This document shows positions 32,659-39,725 of a stretch of 51,493 bases of DNA, piece by piece; the first letter of the stretch is position 1; every line of letters starts with the position of its first letter. A model generated the notes under the pieces. It was not told where the DNA came from, made no database searches, and saw only the letters and a program-made list of their open reading frames with translations. The stretch covers positions 1-51,493 of the forward strand of contig JAJDNM010000034.1 of assembly GCA_022340665.1 (NCBI GenBank). The letters run 5' to 3'. The position numbers and the translations under genes are program-made. Source of the stretch: Acidobacteriota bacterium (GTDB lineage Bacteria; Acidobacteriota; Thermoanaerobaculia; Thermoanaerobaculales; Sulfomarinibacteraceae).

Positions 32659-34170
32659 ATGAAACGATCAAAGGCACGAACTGTGTTGGTGTTCGCCCTT
32701 GTTGCAGGTCTGTTGTCGTCAGCGAGTGCAGTTTCCGGCGCCAGGCCCGAGGGCTCCCACCCGGTGGTCCCTCGCCAAGACCGAGAGAGAAGGCCGGCAC
32801 TTGCCAGGATCCAGGGTGTACTCACGGTCGTGTCCGGTGACCCGCGACCAGGTAATCCCTTTCCTCCGGTCGAGACTATCTTCCTGCGACGAGCCTCCGG
32901 CGTCGAGATCGAATTGATCTTCGAACCCGAGCAACTGGCTGCCCTGGGCGGCACCTGGCAGCTCGACGGGCGGGCCGTCGAAGTGGTGATCGAACCAACT
33001 GAGGGAGCCATCGCGAAGTCTGCCGCCAGAATGCCCGCGCAGGTACGGTCCGCCCGACTGCTGAGAGACTCGACCTTCGACAAGGCAGCCGTTACCGCCA
33101 AGGCGGTCACCGGCGCGCAGCCGTGGGTGTCGATCCTCTGCAAGTTTTCGGACGTATCCGGTGAACCGAAACCTCTTTCGTTCTTCCAGGGGATGTACGC
33201 GTCGACCTATCCCGGGCTCGACCATTACTGGCGTCAGCTTTCATACGACACCGCCAACGTGTCGGGCAGCATGGCGGTGGCCTGGGTGACGCTGCCCTAT
33301 CCCGTGAGCCACTACGAGAGCACGTCGAGTGACAGGCTCAGTGATATGGCTATTGACTGCACCGCGGCGGCCGATCACCTCGTGTATTTCCCGGATTTCG
33401 TGGGCATCAACATGATGTTCAACGATACATTCGGCCCCTACGCGTGGGGTGGAAGCCGATACATGACCCTCGACGGTCAGACAAAACGATACCGGGTGAC
33501 CTGGGAACCCCCATGGGGTTACCAAAACATCGGCGTGATCGCGCACGAGATGGGCCACGGCTTCGGCCTCCCGCATTCGAACAACGCCGATGGTGATGCC
33601 GACCCTTACGACAATCCGTGGGACGTGATGAGTAACAGCTGGGGGTACGCTCTCAGCCACTCGACCTACGGAACGGTCGGCAAGGGGACCATCGGCTACC
33701 ACGCGGACATACTCGGCTGGATTCCGCCCTCGCAGAAGCTTGACGTAAACTCGGCCGGGATCTATACCGCGACGGTCGACAATCTCGAGCTACCGTCAAC
33801 CGCCAACCTACGCCTCATAAACGTTCAGATCCCCGACTCATCGATGCATTACACGGTGGAGGTCCGAGATCTCGTGAGCTACGACGCCAAGCTTCCGGGT
33901 TTTGCAGTCGTGATCCACGAGGTTTACCCGGGCAGGAAGGAAGACGCCTGGCTGGTGGATGTCGAAAACCCGGCCAATGGCGCCGATGCCGGTGCAATGT
34001 GGCTCCCCGGCGAGTGCTTCGAGGACGAGCCGAACGAGATCGAGATCTGCGTCCAGAGCCTGACCACCGAGGGCTACGTCGTCAGAGTATCGTATGGCGA
34101 CACCGGAGTGATCTTTTTGGATGGCCTCGAGGAAGGCAGTACCGCAAGTTGGAGCAGCACTGTGCCGTGA
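32659..34170 (+). CDS. Secreted metzincin-type zinc protease with a DGLE-type C-terminal tail
   Basis: This protein is 503 residues from the ATG with GGAG upstream. A signal peptide is present (VLVFALVAGLLSSASAVSGA). The zinc site is HEMGHGFGLPH (about residues 296-306, HExxHxxGxxH), followed about 20 residues later by the Met-turn WDVMSN, which together define a metzincin. The closest pattern I see is the M6/immune-inhibitor-like or unassigned bacterial group; no propeptide cysteine switch is obvious. A beta-rich C-terminal domain follows, ending IFLDGLEEGSTASWSSTVP. That tail matches the end of the C39-like peptidase at 28819. It is probably exported and processed or anchored through it. 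Confidence 0.88.
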   Translation: MKRSKARTVLVFALVAGLLSSASAVSGARPEGSHPVVPRQDRERRPALARIQGVLTVVSGDPRPGNPFPPVETIFLRRASGVEIELIFEPEQLAALGGTWQLDGRAVEVVIEPTEGAIAKSAARMPAQVRSARLLRDSTFDKAAVTAKAVTGAQPWVSILCKFSDVSGEPKPLSFFQGMYASTYPGLDHYWRQLSYDTANVSGSMAVAWVTLPYPVSHYESTSSDRLSDMAIDCTAAADHLVYFPDFVGINMMFNDTFGPYAWGGSRYMTLDGQTKRYRVTWEPPWGYQNIGVIAHEMGHGFGLPHSNNADGDADPYDNPWDVMSNSWGYALSHSTYGTVGKGTIGYHADILGWIPPSQKLDVNSAGIYTATVDNLELPSTANLRLINVQIPDSSMHYTVEVRDLVSYDAKLPGFAVVIHEVYPGRKEDAWLVDVENPANGADAGAMWLPGECFEDEPNEIEICVQSLTTEGYVVRVSYGDTGVIFLDGLEEGSTASWSSTVP

Positions 34171-34294
34171 CAAACGGGATCGTTGGGGCGTATATCGTTA
34201 CACTGAGACATTGGTTTTCGTGAGGCTCTGCGAAGTCAGACGCGCGCCACAGAATTGCCTTGGCTTTGCCATCCTACGACTGCACCGCATCTGC

Positions 34295-34300
34295 TAAAGT
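34295..34300 (+). promoter_or_regulatory. Extended -10 element of the PBP gene
   Basis: TAAAGT with TG one base upstream (TGCTAAAGT) ends exactly 6 bases before the GTG at 34307. The same nine bases occur upstream of pal. Confidence 0.6.
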
Positions 34301-34306
34301 CCACCC

Positions 34307-36916
34307 GTGATCAGGAAGAAGACCGTTCCTGCGGGAAAGACACCGCCGAAGAGCATCACTGGGGTGTTCAGGAAACTGACGTCCGGCAAGAGCTGGATGT
34401 CCCTCGCGATCGTGCTGCTGTGGGCGGCGGTTGCCGGCTGCCTGGTGGGTGCCGTCGGAGGGTGGGCGATTGCCCAGTTTCTGCGCGTGCCGCAGGTCGA
34501 TCTGCTGGACACCTTCGAGCCTGCCGCGACGACCCAGATCTACGCCGCCGACGGCCAGCAGGTCGCGTCCTACGCTCTCGAACAGCGCTTCGTGCTTCGC
34601 CCGGAGGAAATCCCCGAGCACTTCAAGCTGGCGGTGGTGGCAATCGAGGACGCCGACTTCTTCTCGCACGGAGGAGTCGATCCGCAGGCGATCATGCGTG
34701 CCGCGTGGTACAGCTTGTTGGATCGTCGGATCGGTTCGAGAGGTGGCGCGTCGACCCTGACCCAGCAGTTGGCGCTCAACCTGTTTCTCAAGCGCGAACG
34801 CACGATCGGCCGCAAGGTCAAGGAAGCGCTCCTCGCGATGGACATCGAGAAACGCTACTCGAAAGATCAAATTTTGACCATGTACGCCAACCAGATCTTC
34901 CTCGGCCACGGCGCCTACGGGGTGGAGGCGGCGTCCAACCTATATTTCGAGAAACCGGCCGCGGAGCTCACGCTGGCGGAGGCCGCGCTTCTGGCCGGGA
35001 TGATTCCGAGCGCCAACAATCTGTTCGACCCGATCCGGCGGCCGGAGAACGCGCTCGAGCGGCGCAATAAGGTCCTCGCGCGGATGCTCGAGCTTGGATT
35101 CATCGATCGAGAGGCGTACGAGGAGGCGATTGCGCAGGACCTGGGAGTCGACCTGCACCGCGAGCAGGTGGAGACCGGCGCCTACTTTCTCGAGATGACC
35201 CGGCAGGAGATCGAGCGCCGATATGGAACCGACGCCCTCTACACCAGCGGCCTTCAGGTCCATCTGACGATGGATTCGAAGCTGCAAGCAGAGGCGGAGC
35301 GGGCCGTTCGCGAAGGGCTCGTCAATCTGGAGATGACCTACATTGGATACCGTCGTCCGCCGAACGTCCTCGTAGATAGCGAGCTCGAGGACGTGGGTGC
35401 GTACCAGCATCCGAGCTGGGAGAACCTGGAGCTGGTCCCCGGTGCGATGGTGCATGCCGTTGTTCAGGAGGTGTCGACGCGAAAGGCGAATCTGCGAATC
35501 GGTGACCGCGCCGCCGAGCTTGGTCTCGGGTCCGCGAAATGGACGCGCTCGAACTCTCTCAAGAGGATCCTGAAGACCGGGGATCTGGTCTTCGTCAAAC
35601 TGCCCGATCCCTTGCCCGAGGATCCCGAGGCTGTGCTCTCGGTCGGGTTGCTCCAGGAACCCGAGGTCGAGGGCGCCTTGATCGCTCTGGACAACCGGTC
35701 GGGCGCGATCCTGGCTCTTGTCGGCGGGTTCGACTTCGAACGCTCCGAGTTCAACCGTGCGGTCCAGTCAGAACTGCAATGTGGCTCGGCCTTCAAACCG
35801 TTCGTCTATCTGACAGCCTTCGAGCACGGATTCACGCCGGCCGACACCGTGTTCGACGCGCCGTTTCTGCTCCCCGACAGTAATGGAGAGCTCACATATT
35901 GCCCGAAAAACTACTACGAAAAATATTACGGCATTACGACCCTGCGGCGAGCCCTCGAGCTCAGCTACAACGCGTCCGCGGTCAAGCTGCAGCAACTGGC
36001 GGGCAGTCGGTCGGTGGTCGAAACCGCACGGAAGTTTGGAATCAGCACCGAACTCCATCCATACCCCTCGCTGGCGCTTGGGTCGCTCGGAGTCCGCTTG
36101 ATCGATCTGGTGCGCGCCTACTCGGGGATCGCCAATCTCGGCGAGGTGCCGGAGCCGTTCTACATCGCCGAGGTCTACGACCGTGACGGGCGCCTGCAGG
36201 AGCAGTTCTTCCCACATACCGAGCGCGTCATGTCAGAGGCGGTGACGTACCTGGGACTGTACATGCTGCGGGGCGTCATCCAGCACGGTACCGGCAATAG
36301 CGCTGCCCGGTTCGAAGCCAATCTCGCCGGCAAGACCGGCACGACCGATCTCTACTCTGATGCGTGGTTCGTGGGCTTTTCGCCGCGCGTCACGGTCGGG
36401 GTCTGGGTTGGCCGTGACCTCAAGGCGCCGATTGCCAAGAAGATGACCGGAGCCATGGCCGCACAGCCGATCTGGAATGACTTCATGACAAATTACCTGG
36501 ACACGCTCACCCCGGAAGAGCTGGCGGAGGATTTTCAGGTGCCGCCAGGAATCGTCTTCACGCCGGTGGACGCGGCCACCGGAGAGCGCGCGGTGCCGCC
36601 GTGCAGCCACCAGCAAGAGGTGATTCTCGAAGCGTTCCTCGATGGTACCGAACCGATCGACCCGTGCAACGAGGAGATGGGGGAGATCATCAATCTTCCG
36701 TGGCCGTTCCAGCTGTCGTATTACTCACCCAAGCCGGGAGAGCCGATGCCGACCATGGAGGCGATCGGTTTTGCAGACGATCGGCTTCGACCGACGCCGA
36801 CACCGGAGCAGCAGGCGGAGTTGGAACGCATCGCCACCGATGAAGGTCCCTACGCTGCCGAAAAGCGCCGACTCAAAATGGGAGTGAGGAGACCTGAAAC
36901 GGACGAAACAAATTAG
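34307..36916 (+). CDS. Class A penicillin-binding protein (PBP1A-type)
   Basis: This bifunctional peptidoglycan synthase has 869 residues. It has a cytoplasmic basic end, one membrane helix (about 35-55), a GT51 glycosyltransferase domain (about 85-260; EDADFFSHGGVDPQAIMRA and RGGASTLTQQLALNLFL are the catalytic motifs) and a transpeptidase domain (about 430-760). The transpeptidase triad is present: SAFK in CGSAFKPFVYL, SYN in ELSYNASAVKL, and KTGT in LAGKTGTTDLYSDAWF. An OB-like insertion lies between the two domains. The C-terminal extension has three widely spaced cysteines. The GTG start follows a -10 at 6 bases. Its TAG stop shares its last base with heptad copy D. Confidence 0.96.
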   Translation: MIRKKTVPAGKTPPKSITGVFRKLTSGKSWMSLAIVLLWAAVAGCLVGAVGGWAIAQFLRVPQVDLLDTFEPAATTQIYAADGQQVASYALEQRFVLRPEEIPEHFKLAVVAIEDADFFSHGGVDPQAIMRAAWYSLLDRRIGSRGGASTLTQQLALNLFLKRERTIGRKVKEALLAMDIEKRYSKDQILTMYANQIFLGHGAYGVEAASNLYFEKPAAELTLAEAALLAGMIPSANNLFDPIRRPENALERRNKVLARMLELGFIDREAYEEAIAQDLGVDLHREQVETGAYFLEMTRQEIERRYGTDALYTSGLQVHLTMDSKLQAEAERAVREGLVNLEMTYIGYRRPPNVLVDSELEDVGAYQHPSWENLELVPGAMVHAVVQEVSTRKANLRIGDRAAELGLGSAKWTRSNSLKRILKTGDLVFVKLPDPLPEDPEAVLSVGLLQEPEVEGALIALDNRSGAILALVGGFDFERSEFNRAVQSELQCGSAFKPFVYLTAFEHGFTPADTVFDAPFLLPDSNGELTYCPKNYYEKYYGITTLRRALELSYNASAVKLQQLAGSRSVVETARKFGISTELHPYPSLALGSLGVRLIDLVRAYSGIANLGEVPEPFYIAEVYDRDGRLQEQFFPHTERVMSEAVTYLGLYMLRGVIQHGTGNSAARFEANLAGKTGTTDLYSDAWFVGFSPRVTVGVWVGRDLKAPIAKKMTGAMAAQPIWNDFMTNYLDTLTPEELAEDFQVPPGIVFTPVDAATGERAVPPCSHQQEVILEAFLDGTEPIDPCNEEMGEIINLPWPFQLSYYSPKPGEPMPTMEAIGFADDRLRPTPTPEQQAELERIATDEGPYAAEKRRLKMGVRRPETDETN

Positions 36917-37018
36917 GAATTCGGAATGAGGAATGAGGAATTCCCACCCCACCTCCCGTCCTGCGTCGGTGGGCGGGAGCTCAAAATTGAGAATTCAGAA
37001 TTCAGAATTCAGTTTTCA
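36916..37018. repeat. Heptad-arm hairpin element, copy D
   Basis: Left arm 36916-36943: GGAATTC, GGAATGA, GGAATGA, GGAATTC. Right arm 36977-37018: six in-phase units centred on GAATTCA x3. The core hairpin pairs CTCCCGTCC (36952-36960) with GGGCGGGAG (36971-36979) with one G-T wobble. The first base is the last base of the PBP stop codon; the far end is 4 bases from the thioredoxin gene stop. Confidence 0.9.
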
Positions 37019-37022
37019 ACCG

Positions 37023-37496
37023 TCAGCTTTCCTGCAGAAATCCCTCGACGGCCTCGAGGAAGCTGTCCGGAGGCATGTAACCTGGAATTCGGCCGATTTC
37101 CAGACCACTGCCGTCCAGAACGATGACCGTCGGGAGACCGTCGACCCGATACTGGTCGGAGAGTGCGCGGCCATCGCCTTCGACATCCAGGCTCAACGGC
37201 ACGACCTGGTCTTGGAGAAACGAGGCCACCCTGGCATCGCTGAGTGTTGTCGACTCGAGACGCTTGCACCAAACGCACCAGTCGGCATAGAAATTGACGA
37301 GCACCGGCTTGCCCTCGTCCTTCGCGCGTTCGAGCGCCGCCGGGAGGTCCTTCTCCCACTTCACGGCAACGGTGCGGTGGTTGCTGACGGTGTCGACCGG
37401 CCCTTGCGCCACCGGCTCGGAACGGTTGCAGGCGGATGACGCCACGAGGGCCGCGGCGGCGAGAATGAGAAATGTGCGCTGTCCGATACTCTTCAC
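37023..37496 (-). CDS. Thioredoxin-fold lipoprotein
   Basis: This 157-residue protein has a lipoprotein signal (ILAAAALVASSAC, lipidated Cys about residue 23). The body is a thioredoxin fold with active site WCVWC (about residues 73-77, CVWC) in VLVNFYADWCVWCKRLE and the cis-proline in GLPTVIVLD. It resembles the C-terminal domain of DsbD and other periplasmic thioredoxin-like reductases. It probably reduces disulfides at the membrane; partner proteins are not nearby. It starts at a GTG behind GGAGG. It is convergent with the PBP gene. Confidence 0.92.
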   Translation of the reverse strand: MKSIGQRTFLILAAAALVASSACNRSEPVAQGPVDTVSNHRTVAVKWEKDLPAALERAKDEGKPVLVNFYADWCVWCKRLESTTLSDARVASFLQDQVVPLSLDVEGDGRALSDQYRVDGLPTVIVLDGSGLEIGRIPGYMPPDSFLEAVEGFLQES

Positions 37497-37509
37497 GATG
37501 CTCCTCCAG

Positions 37510-37541
37510 GGCCGTCCTTTCGGCCGGTTGGCGTGAGTATA
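37510..37541 (-). promoter_or_regulatory. Promoter and leader hairpin of the thioredoxin lipoprotein gene
   Basis: On the minus strand an extended -10, TGATATACT (TATACT at 37541-37536), precedes a short leader containing the hairpin GGCCG-N6-CGGCC (37525-37510), immediately before the GGAGG ribosome site. Confidence 0.55.
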
Positions 37542-37593
37542 TCACCTTTTGGCTATACGCTTCTATGATATTCCGAAGCCTGAAGTTACGGCC

Positions 37594-37622
37594 TTGCGCC
37601 CGATTTGATCCCGTGACATGAT
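37594..37622 (+). promoter_or_regulatory. Possible leaderless-type promoter of the PP2C gene at 37629
   Basis: TTGCGC (37594-37599), a 17-bp spacer and CATGAT (37617-37622) end exactly 6 bases before the GTG start. Both boxes are weak matches; the spacing is the argument. Confidence 0.4.
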
Positions 37623-37628
37623 CCGCCC

Positions 37629-38861
37629 GTGCCACGACCCTCGATTTCGCTGTTTCGTCGTATAGAAAGTGCGCTCGAGACGATTTCACTCGGGTCGACA
37701 CCGCTGGAGACAATCCACCTCGCAGCTGATTTCATCGCCGACAGTTTTGCGGAAGATCTCGGAATCAAGGGAGGCCGGATCTACGCGCAGGATGACGGCA
37801 GTTTCGAGCTGGTCGAAACCTTCGGCGACGCATCCAGGGATCCGATCGGATTGCGGGTCTGGAAGACCTATCCGCCGTTCGATCGTTTACTCGACGTCGG
37901 TTCGGTGGTCATGCGGCGGGACGACCCCCGCCTCGACCAACGGCTCGAGGCGGACCTCGGAACGCGCGAATGGTTCGCGGCAGTGGCCGTCGCAGATGGG
38001 CGGTATGTTCTCTCTTTCGACGTCGAGCCGGCTGGCGGAGATCACGAAGACCTCGTCTCAACCCTCAACATCATCCGACTCGCGGTCAACCAGAAGCTGC
38101 GTGAAGAGAGGGTGAACGAGCTGGTCGAAGAGGCGCGGCAGATCCAGACCTCGATCCTTCCGCGCCAGCTTCCGCAGCCTGGAGACTTCGAGATCGCCGC
38201 GCGAACGGTGGCGGCGGAAGTTGTCGGTGGAGACTTCTACGACGTCATCACTCTCGACGATGATGTCTTTGCCGTGGCGGTCGCCGACGCCACCGGGCAC
38301 GGTCTCCCGGCTGCTCTCCAGGTGCGCGATGTTTTCACCGGGCTTCGAATGGGTCTTGCCAGGGAATTCAAGCTGACTCGTACAGTCGCCCGCCTCAACC
38401 AGATCATTCACCGCAGTCGGCTGGCGACCAAATTCGTTTCACTGTTCCTGGCCGAAATGAACCTCGACGGCAGGATCATATTCTGCAACGCCGGGCATCC
38501 CCCGGCGGTGCTGATGCGGGCGGACGGATCGGTCTCGTTTTTACGAGCGGGAGGAATGATACTCGGGCCGAGCGCGGATGCGCGCTATAGCTTCGGCATC
38601 GATCAGCTCGATCCGGGGGACCTGATGGCACTCTACACCGACGGCATCACGGAGGCAGCCGGCGAGCCCGACGGCGATGAGTATGGCGAAGAGCGTTTGG
38701 TGAGCGCAATGAGAGCTGCTCGCCACCTCGACCCGATCGCGATCGTCGATCGAGTTTTTTCGGACGTCGAGGAGTTCGCCGCAGTCTCACCACCGGCGGA
38801 CGATCAGACCCTTGTGGTCATTAAACGGCACGCACCAGAAATCGAGGAGATACCGGCATGA
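37629..38861 (+). CDS. GAF-like / PP2C (SpoIIE-type) serine phosphatase
   Basis: This is a 410-residue phosphatase. A GAF-like N-terminal domain (about 20-155) is followed by a short coiled coil with VEEARQIQTSILPRQLPQPG, the usual lead-in to SpoIIE domains. The PP2C domain (about 190-400) has metal residues in VGGDFYDV, VADATGHGLPAAL, LYTDGITEAAG and PADDQTLVVIK. Its substrate is presumably a STAS protein; none is beside it, but one is encoded at 18014. The GTG start has no ribosome site. The stop overlaps the next gene (ATGA), so it is co-translated with the beta-helix acyltransferase, an unusual pairing. Confidence 0.92.
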   Translation: MPRPSISLFRRIESALETISLGSTPLETIHLAADFIADSFAEDLGIKGGRIYAQDDGSFELVETFGDASRDPIGLRVWKTYPPFDRLLDVGSVVMRRDDPRLDQRLEADLGTREWFAAVAVADGRYVLSFDVEPAGGDHEDLVSTLNIIRLAVNQKLREERVNELVEEARQIQTSILPRQLPQPGDFEIAARTVAAEVVGGDFYDVITLDDDVFAVAVADATGHGLPAALQVRDVFTGLRMGLAREFKLTRTVARLNQIIHRSRLATKFVSLFLAEMNLDGRIIFCNAGHPPAVLMRADGSVSFLRAGGMILGPSADARYSFGIDQLDPGDLMALYTDGITEAAGEPDGDEYGEERLVSAMRAARHLDPIAIVDRVFSDVEEFAAVSPPADDQTLVVIKRHAPEIEEIPA

Positions 38862-39562
38862 TCGACTTCGGACCCGCAGCCTTCTTCGACCTCGCCGGCT
38901 TCTCCCATCCGGACCTTATGGCTCCCGAAGAACCGGTGTGGGCGGCCCTCGGCAAGAAGCTGAGTGGCTACCTCGAATCCTGGACGGACTGGAGCATCAA
39001 CATCGACCTGCCAGCCGGGGTACATCTCCTGGGTGATCGAATCGCCATTGCATCCGGTTGCTCGATCGAGCCTGGAGCAGTCATCATCGGGCCGGCGATT
39101 CTGGAGGAGAACGTCCAGATCCGGACCGGGGCCTACGTTCGGCAGAATGTGATCCTGACAGCCGGCAGCCTGGTCGGTGCCCACAGCGAGGTCAAGGGGT
39201 CGATTCTGTTCCCGGGCGCCAAGGCTCCGCACCAGGCGTACGTCGGCGATACGATTCTGGGCCGAGACGTCAACCTCGGTGCGGGCACGATTTGCTCGAA
39301 CGTCAAGAACGTCGGTCGCGAGGTCAGCTTTTCGGCGGGCGGCGAGACCCACCACACGGGGCTGAGAAAGTTTGGCGCTATCCTCGGGGATGGCTGCAAG
39401 ACTGGCTGCAATACCGTTCTCAACCCAGGTGTTCTGATGGGCCCTGGCTCGGTGACCTATACCAACGCGAGCATCCGTGGCGGTTTCTATCCCGCGGGCA
39501 CCCTCGTCAAGGTGCGCCAGACACAGCAGGTTTCCGAGATGCGGAAGCTGCAGCGAGAGTGA
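38858..39562 (+). CDS. GlmU-like left-handed beta-helix protein
   Basis: This 234-residue protein consists of hexapeptide repeats forming a left-handed beta-helix (about 65-225), as in the acetyltransferase half of GlmU and related sugar-nucleotide enzymes. Visible features are SIEPGAVIIGPAILEENVQI, the GSILFPGAKAPHQAYVGDTI loop and NLGAGTICSNVKN, which resembles the GlmU pyrophosphorylase-type C-terminus. The N-terminal nucleotidyltransferase domain of GlmU is missing and the first 60 residues are unrelated to it. It overlaps the PP2C gene start-to-stop. It may be an acyltransferase on an amino-sugar or a sensor scaffold. Fold secure, function uncertain. Confidence 0.82.
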   Translation: MIDFGPAAFFDLAGFSHPDLMAPEEPVWAALGKKLSGYLESWTDWSINIDLPAGVHLLGDRIAIASGCSIEPGAVIIGPAILEENVQIRTGAYVRQNVILTAGSLVGAHSEVKGSILFPGAKAPHQAYVGDTILGRDVNLGAGTICSNVKNVGREVSFSAGGETHHTGLRKFGAILGDGCKTGCNTVLNPGVLMGPGSVTYTNASIRGGFYPAGTLVKVRQTQQVSEMRKLQRE

Positions 39563-39568
39563 TCTAAG

Positions 39569-39674
39569 AATTCTCAATTCTTGATTCTCAATTCTCAATT
39601 CCCTTTCACCTCCAGTACTCAGGGACGGTGGGCGGTGGTAAATCCCAATTCCAGAATCCGAAATCCCAAATCGG
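39569..39674. repeat. Heptad-arm hairpin element, copy E
   Basis: Left arm 39569-39603: AATTCTC, AATTCTT, GATTCTC, AATTCTC, AATTCCC. Right arm 39640-39674: AAATCCC, AATTCCA, GAATCCG, AAATCCC, AAATCGG. The core can pair CACC-TCC with GGA-C-GGTG (one bulge). The two arms match less well than in other copies. A sigma-54 promoter begins 8 bases after the right arm. Confidence 0.85.
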
Positions 39675-39681
39675 CTTCTTT

Positions 39682-39697
39682 TGGCACCACAATTGCA
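39682..39697 (+). promoter_or_regulatory. Sigma-54 (-24/-12) promoter of the FecR/W-rich protein gene
   Basis: TGGCACCACAATTGCA: GG and GC are 10 bases apart and both consensus boxes are matched. Transcription would start near 39709; GGGAGG lies a few bases before the ATG at 39726. Confidence 0.85.
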
Positions 39698-39725
39698 CTT
39701 TTAGGGGTCGACCGGGAGGTGGAAG

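Noticed and set aside
36916-37018. GAATTC clusters as restriction or cloning artefacts
   Set aside because: The GAATTC is part of a 7-bp periodic unit that varies (GGAATGA, GTTTTCA) and the same architecture occurs with unrelated units elsewhere.
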